DNA of 31,355 nt from Mesostigma viride (Eukaryota; Streptophyta; Mesostigmatophyceae; Mesostigmatales; Mesostigmataceae), in the NCBI GenBank assembly GCA_009746045.1, contig RPFO01002199.1:1-31355 (forward strand), read 5' to 3'. Below the pieces are notes generated by a model. That model was not told the DNA's origin and ran no database searches. It saw nothing but the letters and a program-made list of their open reading frames with translations. The position numbers and the translations under genes were made by a program. Numbering within the stretch: the stretch's first letter is position 1; each line of letters begins with the position of its first letter. This document shows positions 10,411 to 18,482 of the stretch, one piece after another.

Positions 10411-11124
10411 TCACCCTCTGCCGTTATATGGGTTCATCAGCGTGTATAGGACTCTGTACTGAGGCCCTGCAGCCTGTGGCACTTTTGTGAGTGCATCTGC
10501 TGCATTGTCAGGGTCTCGGATGTGAGTCTTGGACTCCAGATAGGTACACTCCTGCTTGAGGACAATCCAGTCCAAATCGGTGTGCACAGCCAAGGGGTTG
10601 TCCAGGAAAGAAAGAAGGGATTGACTGTCAGTCAGCAGATGGGATTTGACACCAGCATAACTACCAGCCTGATGCTGCAACCACACCAGCAGATGGTTCA
10701 AGTACCTGGCATGCAACACAGCTGAGACCACAGCACGGCATTCCGCTACATTGCTGCTGACTGCCTTGCGCTTGTGGAGTCTGCTGAACCAGGAAACCAA
10801 AGATTGCTTGCCAGTGGGGTTAGACAACATAAATAGCCCTGCCTCTCTGGCTTGTACCTTAGTGACTACCCGTGACTCCATGGAACTGTCCATCATGCAT
10901 GTGATGTGGATGGGTTGGAACAGATCCAAAGCATGAAGAATAAGGGGAGGGCCATCATGCAACACCTGTTTAATAGCCCTGGACCCTACCTCCATGAGGA
11001 CATCATCATCTACTCTGCTGACCACTGCCAGATGAGGAGCACAAGTGGCACACAGCCAACCTAGCTTACCCCTAATAGTGGGACAGAGATCAGAAGTGAT
11101 GTCAGAGGGAGAACATCTTTGCAA
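10411..11124 (-). CDS. RNase H domain of element B pol, one frame off from gag-pol
   Basis: The frame overlaps the 3' end of gag-pol and completes pol: RGKLGWLCATCAPHLAV (RT thumb/connection), then RNase H with D in CMMDSSMESR, E in NVAECRAVVSA, D in LLTDSQSL and D in NAADALTK. It ends at LYTLMNPYNGRG with a normal stop, about 375 bases from the LTR. Relative to gag-pol it lies in the -1 frame, and the switch must occur near 11100. The local sequence has no clear heptameric slippery site, and element C encodes RT and RNase H in a single frame, so a recent single-base mutation is more likely than a programmed shift. Confidence 0.82.
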   Translation of the reverse strand: MQRCSPSDITSDLCPTIRGKLGWLCATCAPHLAVVSRVDDDVLMEVGSRAIKQVLHDGPPLILHALDLFQPIHITCMMDSSMESRVVTKVQAREAGLFMLSNPTGKQSLVSWFSRLHKRKAVSSNVAECRAVVSAVLHARYLNHLLVWLQHQAGSYAGVKSHLLTDSQSLLSFLDNPLAVHTDLDWIVLKQECTYLESKTHIRDPDNAADALTKVPQAAGPQYRVLYTLMNPYNGRG

Positions 11125-14100
11125 GACGTGACATACTCAGGGGATGCTTTGAGAGAACACACCCACTCCTTCTGCTCCTTAAACAGGTTCAGAATGATGC
11201 CACAGAACTTGACAGGATCTTTCCCCAGCTCCAGCTGCTTGCCTAATTCAAAGCTAGCAGACACTTGAGCAATGAAATCCTCCACAGCTGCCCTGGGACC
11301 AGTAATGAGCTGATCATCCCCATGCCACACAAACATCATCATACCAGCAGGATGAGGGATGGTGAAGAAACAAGGGTCAATATCATCATACTGGGCCCCC
11401 AGCTTCAGGAAGACCTCTTGGGCAGACAGCCTAAAAATTTTAGGTGCTGACTGAAGCCCTTCTACCCCCAAGTTAGGCCTTAGATGAGGTTCCTTGATGT
11501 CCCCAGCCCAGACTTTGGGAGTGTTTACCACATAGACTTGACCCCTCCACACCTTTTGGGCTATGTCAGGGTTGCCTTTAAGGAAGGCACGCTTAATGTC
11601 AGTGGCTTTACACACGTAGTCCTTACCAGCATTCAGATGGTGAAGGAAAGTGGCCAACAGGACCTTAAGAGACGTCTGCTGAATACCAGGGGTATACAGT
11701 TCAGCCTCTGTTAGCTCAGTGGAGCCCCTGAACTCCGTGACACAAGGTCTGGCATGAAAAATGGGAGGTGTCCCATCTGCCTGGGGTTTATGCTTGCAGA
11801 CAAACTTCAGTCTGAGCTTTCTGGCCCCTTGTGGCAGTGCCTCAATCGGTGTTACAGGTGGTACCTGGGACTTACTACGTGGATCAGGACAAACCCATTC
11901 CTCTCTAGCCCTGTTAAAGGCTTCCATCCATTTCAGAAAACCAATCTGCGTTTGACAGTCTTTGACCACATCATCATAGGACAAGGGAGACATGGACGCT
12001 ATGTCCCATCTACCAAGCCCAAACGCAGAGGGGTGTAGCTTCTGAGAGTGAATGAGGGAGTCAACACGGGGTTCCTGACCTGGGAGGTATTTTATGTTGA
12101 CAGCATTGATGGCTGCTTCCAGGCCATCACTGATCTGTGTTAAAGGAATTTTGAAATGGTCCAGGGTGACCTGCCCCACCCCAGTCACGCTCAACCTCCC
12201 AGCTGAGATGACAACTCCAGGGTATGAGACAAATGGTTCCCCCAGCAGTGCATTCCCCTTGTAGCCCTCTACTACCTGGAAGGGAGTGGGCACACCCAGA
12301 ATGGGAATTAGCACTTGGCCTTTGACTGCCATTTTTGTTTTGCCTGAAAAATCTGACACTCTAGCCCAGGGCGAGCGTTGCAGACTTAGGCCAGATACAG
12401 CTTGTGCACTGATGATGCTCACCTGTGCCTGTGTGTCTACTGCCAGAATACTGGGATCCTGGTTAGATTCACCCACAGCATTGACTTGTGCTGCACCTGC
12501 TGCCATTTGTGCCTTGGCAGTGTGTGCTCTATGTAGAGCTTTTAGAGCCTCAGCAAATTTATTCCTGGGGACAACAGGATCTGCTGCTTCGCGTGGCTGT
12601 TCCTGAGATGAGGGAGGAGCGACCTGCTGCTCATCCAGTGCACGTTCCTCCTGCCCAGTTGGACCAGTGGGCTGTGGTGGGGCTGCACCACTGAGGAACA
12701 CAGGAGCGTCTATGGTTGTGTTGCTTGCATCAGCTATGTCCCTAGCCAATTCACTGGGTGAGACCAACCCACCAGACTGAGGCTCTGAATCCATGTCCAA
12801 GAATTCTACCCCTGACACGTCTGCCAAAGGAGGGTAATAAAGCTTCAGTCTATGCTTGCCAACCATTCGCTCTCTGTGATGCTGAATAGTCACCGTGTCA
12901 CCTGTTTCTGACAACCTGATGATTTCAGCTGGACCATGCCATCTACCAGAGTGGGCTTTGTTCCCTTCCCCCTCCCTATAGTAGAGTACCTGATCCCCCA
13001 CTTCAAACACAGGCCTGGCATTACTCTTATCCTTTTTTGCCAGCAACTTGGCCAAGTGTTGCCTTTGCGTGTTGTAGTGGTCTAGTACCTCCTGAGAGTA
13101 GCTACCTGATTGCAGGCCAATTGATGTGATTTCACCAAAAGGAGAAGACATGAGGGGCTTGGTGTTCAGAGTTCTGCACACCTCAGCTGCCCACGCTGTC
13201 CTATCAGCATAGCTCCCAGACTCTGCTGTCCTGGACTCATTTTTCTTTATGAGGTCCCTGATAGCACGCATGGTACGTTCAATCATCCCCTGGCGTTCAT
13301 GATCTTGAGCCCCAGCAATGTCTATCTTGGGCAGATCAGGATAATCTTGTATCCACGTGAACTGCTGATCCAGCATTAATTTTTCCTGAGGATGATACCG
13401 TGCTAGTGCAATCAGCAGGGCTCTGTGCAGTTGTTCATTGGCCATGCCTGGCAAGGGTTCTATCACAACAAACCTAGACCAGGCATCTTTTAGGACCAAG
13501 TAATACACCGTGTCCTTCACCAGGTGTATCACATCCCCTACTAGCTTTCCTCTAGCCAGTGGTGGGGTGGCCACATGCCATCTCTTGGGTTTAGGTGCAT
13601 GCAGTTGGCACGCTTCACAGTGCTTCCTGACATGCCTGCACATCTGTTCCAGGTCACGGCCATCAATTTTGTTGGCCAGCCTTTCTGCCACTGCCTCATG
13701 CCCCATTGCCTTGTGTAGCCGTTGGGCTAACCTGGCATAGGAGATAACCTTATCTGCTGCTGCATCTAGGGAGGCTATAGTGGGATCTTGGGCCACCTGG
13801 GCTAACGTCATGTCATAAGCCAGGTCCCAATCCACGTCCTCACTGTCAGGCAACACAGAGCAAATAGAGGGTACACGGCCATTTAGAAACCAGGGTACAG
13901 GAGACTTACAGTCGTCCTGAGTGCTGGCTTGTTTTGTGGGGCGCCCCGTTGAGGCTCCCTTCCTGGGCTTGTTGCAGCGTCCCCCTGCAGGTAACGGGTG
14001 GCGGGGCTCCCAGCAACCTGGGCACACATCCACATCAGATCCAAGTTCGGGTTTGCCCTTCCAGCAATCATCCCTCTCATGCCCCTTGCATGAGCACCTG

Positions 14101-16400
14101 GTGCAGTACAGGGTGGAGTCATGAGGCTTACCTTTCTGACTAGGCCCCTGGGAGGGCCCTGCCTTACTGCCTGGGTTCCCTTTTCCCCCCTTGTCTGATT
14201 TCCCCTGCTGCTTGGAGGACCCCCCTGCCTTCTTACCTTGCTGGGGACCCTTGAACACCGCCTTGACCTGAGCTACCACCTCCTTGATGAGCTTCTTCCT
14301 GCTAGGACCTGCACCGTCCTGACCACCCCCCCCTTGGACCTTGTTAACCTTGGGTTCCTTGACAGTTGAGAAGGGTTCTAGGCTCTGCTGAATGAACAAC
14401 ATGGCCCCCCTAAAATCATCCCACTTGTCTTTAAGGCCAGCCAGCAGAACTGCATTGGTGTTCTTGTCCAACTCAGCTTTGGTGAGCCACTGATGGATCA
14501 GGTACTTAGAGTTGAGTTTCTTCAACTCCTCGTCCCTGTCTATGTACAGGACATACTGTTTGTTGTCACGTACGTAGTCAGACTTGTTGACTTTGTACGA
14601 GGCCAACCAGTTGAACCCCTTGAGAGCCTGTAGGTGTTCACCCTTGGTCAACAGCCCTTTTAGGTCTGCTATGAATTCTGTGAAGATTTGCACCTCCTCA
14701 GCCCCAGGTGTGCTAGCCCTCCTCTCATACATCTGGACCATTTGTTTTATGCTAGGTGCAGATTGGTGGATCGTGTTAGACACCCTGAGAGCAGGAAACC
14801 AATCACGGATGTTATCATGGGACCAGGAATGTTCTATCTTGAAAAGAAACTCAAGTGCATCCTCCTGCACAAATCCCTCAGCTAGACCTGGGAAGGTAAT
14901 CCTATCTTCCCTACGGGATGCATCAAACCTGGGTCGCTGTGGTACAGCGACAGCCGCTTGTGGTTGAGGTTGCTGCTGCTGCTGCTGCTGCTGCTGCGGT
15001 TGCTGTTGCTGATGCTGCCGCTGCTGCTGCTGCTGCTGCTGCTGTTGCTGATGCTGTGGCTGCTGCTGCTGCTGGGTTGTCGCTCCAGCGTTGCTGCCGC
15101 CCGCCATACCCCCGGTGCTTGCTGGTGCCCCCCCCCCTGGTGCTCCCCCGTCCTTCCCCTCGTCACCATCCTCCTCTGGATGCGACCGCTGGGGCGTAGA
15201 CGATGGTCCACACCCCTCCTGCCACTTTCCTTGGCGGACCCGCTTGGCGGCCCTCAGCAGTTGCTCTACTGCCTCTGCTGCCCGCGCCCGCTTGGTCGGG
15301 TTGGCCTCCGCTGCGTCCAGCTCCTGGTGGAGTAGTGCAGCGATGCGGTCCAGCTCCAGGTCCGTGTCGGTCTGCAAAGTGTGTTTGGGTGTGGGGGGTG
15401 GGGGGTGGGGTGTGTCTGCGCCAGCGCGAACACGCTCACGCGCGTTTAACAAGGCCGCTCCTCGCTGGGCTCTTGCTGCCAGTGCCGCCTCCGACCTCTT
15501 CGTGGCCGCGTCCAGACGCGCCTGATGACGCCGGGTCTTCTCCGTCGCCTCGTGCGCCTTCGCACGAAGTCGCCGCAGCGCCCGATGCTGCACCTCCCTG
15601 GCTGCACGCTCCCTAGCCAAACTGTTTTCCGCCATGGACCGCACCATCGCCCGCTTCGCCTTCCGCTGGCAGTGCCTGGTGTACTCGATCTTGGCCAGTC
15701 GCTCGGCCTCGACCATAGCCGGGTCCATCAGAACCAGCACCTCCCCCTGATCTCCTGGCTGCATCTCCACCGAGGAGTCTGTCTCCTGCAATACATCCCC
15801 AGCCCTGCGCCGAAAGTTGCGCGCTGTGCGCCTGTGCGCAAAGGTGAAGAGCTCGTTCTTCTTGCGGAGAACGTAGGGGGGCGCCTCGCGCGCACCTTCC
15901 GCGCGCAGGCCTGCCCTGGCCACGCGATCCCGCTCCTGCTGCCGCTCCGCGAGCACCCGGGCTGTCCTGTCTATCTCAGTCTCCGCCCGCAGCTGAGCCT
16001 CGCGCTGAGCCTCCAGCTCGCGCTGCTGCTCCACCTCTCTGCGGAGCTGGGCCTCCTGCCGAAGGCGCTCTGCCTCCCGGCGGAGCATCGCCTCTCTCTG
16101 CTCCCTGTCCTCAGGCAGCTCAAGATCGACTAGGTCTTCGTCCTCGTCGTATCCATCCGACGGGATATCCCCCAGCACCTGCACCAACCTCCCCGGCCCC
16201 GTAACCAGCTCGGGTGCCGTGGGCTGCCCTTCAGCCGGTGGTGCGTTGGGACGCCAGACATTGTATATCGGCGGCTTCGCCGCCAGCTGATCCAGGTACC
16301 GCGGGTCCTCGTCCGAAGACGAGCGACGTCCACTGCCGGCATCGCTGCCAGCGTGATCACCCCTACCCTGCCGGCCCCGCACTGCCGCCCGGTAGTCCAA
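11061..16400 (-). CDS. gag-pol polyprotein of element B (gag, integrase, protease-like, RT)
   Basis: There are 1779 codons in one frame. Residues about 100-330 are Arg/Glu/Ala-rich and likely coiled coil. A Gln/His-rich run spans about 440-480, and the gag core about 490-700 (GLAEGFVQEDALEF, FNWLASYKVNK). The CCHC knuckle CTRCSCKGHERDDC is near 765 and the second cluster CPGCWEPRH near 790. Integrase has HKAMGH and CEAC near 895-930, D in GDVIHL near 955, D in LMLDQQF near 1009 and E in GMIERT near 1038. The protease-like domain has AVDTQAQVSIIS near 1320 and LLGEPFVSYPG near 1390. RT has ATDIKRAFLKGN near 1600 and VWHGDDQL near 1693. The last residues run out of frame before RNase H. The frame opens at a TTG with no ATG for over 100 codons, while an ATG at 16459-16461 lies one frame off, so a small indel near the start is possible. 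Confidence 0.9.
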   Translation of the reverse strand: MDYRAAVRGRQGRGDHAGSDAGSGRRSSSDEDPRYLDQLAAKPPIYNVWRPNAPPAEGQPTAPELVTGPGRLVQVLGDIPSDGYDEDEDLVDLELPEDREQREAMLRREAERLRQEAQLRREVEQQRELEAQREAQLRAETEIDRTARVLAERQQERDRVARAGLRAEGAREAPPYVLRKKNELFTFAHRRTARNFRRRAGDVLQETDSSVEMQPGDQGEVLVLMDPAMVEAERLAKIEYTRHCQRKAKRAMVRSMAENSLARERAAREVQHRALRRLRAKAHEATEKTRRHQARLDAATKRSEAALAARAQRGAALLNARERVRAGADTPHPPPPTPKHTLQTDTDLELDRIAALLHQELDAAEANPTKRARAAEAVEQLLRAAKRVRQGKWQEGCGPSSTPQRSHPEEDGDEGKDGGAPGGGAPASTGGMAGGSNAGATTQQQQQPQHQQQQQQQQQQRQHQQQQPQQQQQQQQQPQPQAAVAVPQRPRFDASRREDRITFPGLAEGFVQEDALEFLFKIEHSWSHDNIRDWFPALRVSNTIHQSAPSIKQMVQMYERRASTPGAEEVQIFTEFIADLKGLLTKGEHLQALKGFNWLASYKVNKSDYVRDNKQYVLYIDRDEELKKLNSKYLIHQWLTKAELDKNTNAVLLAGLKDKWDDFRGAMLFIQQSLEPFSTVKEPKVNKVQGGGGQDGAGPSRKKLIKEVVAQVKAVFKGPQQGKKAGGSSKQQGKSDKGGKGNPGSKAGPSQGPSQKGKPHDSTLYCTRCSCKGHERDDCWKGKPELGSDVDVCPGCWEPRHPLPAGGRCNKPRKGASTGRPTKQASTQDDCKSPVPWFLNGRVPSICSVLPDSEDVDWDLAYDMTLAQVAQDPTIASLDAAADKVISYARLAQRLHKAMGHEAVAERLANKIDGRDLEQMCRHVRKHCEACQLHAPKPKRWHVATPPLARGKLVGDVIHLVKDTVYYLVLKDAWSRFVVIEPLPGMANEQLHRALLIALARYHPQEKLMLDQQFTWIQDYPDLPKIDIAGAQDHERQGMIERTMRAIRDLIKKNESRTAESGSYADRTAWAAEVCRTLNTKPLMSSPFGEITSIGLQSGSYSQEVLDHYNTQRQHLAKLLAKKDKSNARPVFEVGDQVLYYREGEGNKAHSGRWHGPAEIIRLSETGDTVTIQHHRERMVGKHRLKLYYPPLADVSGVEFLDMDSEPQSGGLVSPSELARDIADASNTTIDAPVFLSGAAPPQPTGPTGQEERALDEQQVAPPSSQEQPREAADPVVPRNKFAEALKALHRAHTAKAQMAAGAAQVNAVGESNQDPSILAVDTQAQVSIISAQAVSGLSLQRSPWARVSDFSGKTKMAVKGQVLIPILGVPTPFQVVEGYKGNALLGEPFVSYPGVVISAGRLSVTGVGQVTLDHFKIPLTQISDGLEAAINAVNIKYLPGQEPRVDSLIHSQKLHPSAFGLGRWDIASMSPLSYDDVVKDCQTQIGFLKWMEAFNRAREEWVCPDPRSKSQVPPVTPIEALPQGARKLRLKFVCKHKPQADGTPPIFHARPCVTEFRGSTELTEAELYTPGIQQTSLKVLLATFLHHLNAGKDYVCKATDIKRAFLKGNPDIAQKVWRGQVYVVNTPKVWAGDIKEPHLRPNLGVEGLQSAPKIFRLSAQEVFLKLGAQYDDIDPCFFTIPHPAGMMMFVWHGDDQLITGPRAAVEDFIAQVSASFELGKQLELGKDPVKFCGIILNLFKEQKEWVCSLKASPEYVTSCKDVLPLTSLLISVPLLGVS
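14968..15076 (-). repeat. CAG trinucleotide repeat coding for polyglutamine in gag B
   Basis: CTG runs on the plus strand read as CAG on the coding strand, interrupted by CAT, CGG and CAA codons, giving a Gln-rich stretch with single His, Arg and Pro residues just before the capsid-like core. Element A has an AAC/CAA tract at a different place, after the capsid part, so the low-complexity expansions arose independently. Confidence 0.85.
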
Positions 16401-16510
16401 ATCTCCGGACGATGGGGACAGGCTTGACTCCGGAGAACTCGCGATCAGAGACGTTCGACATTTTAAAAGAATGGAGTAGTATAAAAACTGTGAGAGTTTT
16501 TATAAATGCA
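16401..16510 (-). other. Leader of element B with perfect hairpin
   Basis: Between the 5' LTR and gag-pol the coding strand has a perfect stem of 9 bp with a 5-base loop at 16481-16503 (ATAAAAACT, loop, AGTTTTTAT). The bases following the LTR are TGCATTTATAAAAAC. They lack the TGG that normally opens a primer-binding site complementary to a tRNA CCA end. A short ATG frame begins at 16461 but stops after about 31 codons. Confidence 0.6.
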
Positions 16511-17031
16511 AGTTATGGCACTCGTGCAATGGATGCGAACGTGTGTTGGATTATGCAATGGCTGGCATAATATCAACCCATGCAAGCTTGCCAAGCTGGA
16601 TTGCATGGGCACGTAGGTTAGGGTAACCTAGCTGTCCTGCACTAGTGCTAACCAATGAGATGCTGGCTCCGTCCAGCTAGATCTACTCCAGCTAGGACTG
16701 ATACGATGCCCACAGGCACCGACTGCCTAACAGCACTACGTGGATGGTCCTGGACCTCCCCTAGGACCTCCGTACAGGACTAGCACTGCAACCACCTTGT
16801 GGTCTGCATCACAGCTCATAAACCCTACCACGTGAATACCCACGTGCGTGTGCCCTACATATCTCAGTGCTAATATCTAGCACCCACGTGCCCAATATGG
16901 CACGTGCGGATCTAAACCCTAGTAGAGATATGTCCAGTGTACTACACCACCGTCCATGTCCGTATCCCACTTGGGAGACGGGGACAACGCCACGTGTACT
17001 GATAGTCTAGGCCTGAAGTCCTAGAATAACT
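16511..17031 (-). repeat. 5' LTR of element B
   Basis: Same 521-bp sequence as 9515-10035, with the same AGTTAT/ATAACT ends and the same five CACGTG sites (16829-16996). It is followed on the plus strand by only three bases (ATG) before the LTR of element C begins at 17035. Confidence 0.9.
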
Positions 17032-17034
17032 ATG

Positions 17035-17732
17035 AGTTAACGTTCTTAGCAAACGCAATGTGAAGGATATGGTTGCAATGCAGCAATGTGTGAATATGGT
17101 TGGAAACGGAGCTTTGTTAAAATTGGATAATGTTACAGCGCTCACACACTTGAGGCTTGTACACGCGCTTGCCAAGTCAAGGCAAAACACGTGAGGCGGG
17201 CTCGCAAGAGATGCCCAATTGGCACTGGCCTATTGTTTATATACTTGCGCACTGTGCTTGCTAGTCCTGAGCAGCCTAAGAGGCCTGCTCAGTAATAACA
17301 CCCCCGGTACAGTATTCACTACCTGTACAGCGCCCAGTTCCTATACAGTAGGTCTGCCATACAGGCACAGTGACCACAGAGTACAGTCACCACAGTGATT
17401 ATTGCATCTGCACCTAGAAGTCCAGGACTAGGCCTGCGGTACCACCAGACCACAGGTTAAGGTTCCTATTTCCTGCGTACGACGTATTAACCCAATACCG
17501 TCGTAGGTTCAGCACCTAATTCCTGTCAGCCCAGGAATTACTGTCGACCCCATATGTCGTCGGCAAATATTCACGTCCGACTTAGAAGAACAGCCGGCTC
17601 GCGCTCGCGCGCGACCGGGAAGTCGGAACGCCATAACTTTCTTGATACTTGTCGGCATGAACTCGTTCCGGTGCCGCTGGAATCGCAGAGAAATGCCGAA
17701 TCAGGATCACGCCAATGCGCTTGGCGTTAACT
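17035..17732 (-). repeat. 3' LTR of element C
   Basis: 698 bp, direct repeat of 25430-26127 with about 20 differences and a 2-base indel. On the coding strand it starts AGTTAACGCC, preceded by a purine tract (AAGAAAAGAAAGGATTGG, about 17733-17750) that fits a polypurine tract. It contains an inverted repeat TAATTCCTG...CAGGAATTA near 17518-17541. Confidence 0.9.
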
Positions 17733-18482
17733 CCAATCCTTTCTTTTCTTGAGCTGTAGCAGCTCACACAAGTCTACATACAAACACACACAATGGGTAC
17801 TGGACATCCTCCCCGACTACAAGTCACAACCCGCTGGGCATGACAGTCAGCTTGGATTCCTTATTATATGTACATAGCACCCATACTGGCTCAGGAGCAC
17901 AAACAAATTACAATGAGTCCCTATCCCTTCACGGGAGGCTCGTTGTGTTACCCATGTACAAGAGGTTGGCCAACTGTGGCAGCCCATAGGTGTTCAGCTA
18001 CTAAGAACTTGAGAAGTATGTACAACCTTCAGGACCTTAGGCGAAACCCCACAGATCACCCACAACAGCTCATCAGAAAACATTGCTGACCCCCAGACGG
18101 GAGTCGGCGCCGGTCTGCTGCCCCTTATCGAACCAGACACAACATCTACGCGAAGCACATGCAAAACACAAGCTCCTATACTCGTTCCAACCGTGGAAAA
18201 TCAGGGGACCTGTCGCCACCTCACCAGCATGGTGGATGGGTCAGCCAGTCCGTGAAACTCCGCCTTAAGACGGCACCAGGGAATCGAACCCCGCCCACAA
18301 ACCACAGATCTGGGGAAACCTCAGACTGAGATGAAAACCCCAGATAGACATCTCTCCATCAGAGACAATGTCAGACATTCCCACACCAGAGACATGTCTC
18401 ACCCCTCAAGGTGTGCTCAGGATTATGTACAATCAAGCTCCCAGCCTGATATCCAGAGACTTAAGCACCCAGCTCTCAGCTT
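17733..18482 (-). other. 3' region of element C without a gene
   Basis: These 750 bases between the pol stop and the 3' LTR hold no credible ORF. The polypurine tract is at the LTR edge. On the minus strand at 18280-18290 there is a perfect B-box (GGTTCGATTCC) within a T-arm that can pair fully (CGGGG/CCCTG with one G-T), but no matching 5' tRNA half is visible, so I do not call a tRNA. Several short degenerate repeats around AGAGACATGTC occur near 18350-18395. Confidence 0.5.

Larger units (their letters stand above)
9515..17031 (-). mobile_element. Copia-like LTR retrotransposon B, nearly intact and young
   Basis: Two 521-bp direct repeats (9515-10035 and 16511-17031), which I read as identical, flank a minus-strand gag-pol of 1779 codons and an RNase H frame. 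Order: LTR, leader with hairpin, gag, CCHC knuckle, integrase, protease-like domain, RT, RNase H, 3' region, LTR. The LTRs run AGTTATTC...CCATAACT on the coding strand. Identical LTRs imply recent insertion. The left flank is ATGCC and the right flank is ATG followed directly by the LTR of C, so a complete 5-bp duplication is not visible. Known lesions are one frameshift before RNase H and the absence of an ATG near the start of the long frame. Confidence 0.92.

Noticed and set aside
11061-11124. Programmed -1 frameshift between RT and RNase H in element B
   Set aside because: No convincing slippery heptamer is visible, and element C encodes both domains in one frame, so a point indel is the better explanation.
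14882-15616. Several ORFs of 90-145 codons on the plus strand opposite gag B
   Set aside because: They are translations of the CAG repeat and GC-rich gag coding region on the wrong strand, rich in Ala or Leu runs, with no recognisable domain.
17868-18268. Small plus-strand ORFs in the 3' region of element C
   Set aside because: They are short, have no recognisable motif, and run opposite to the direction of the element.
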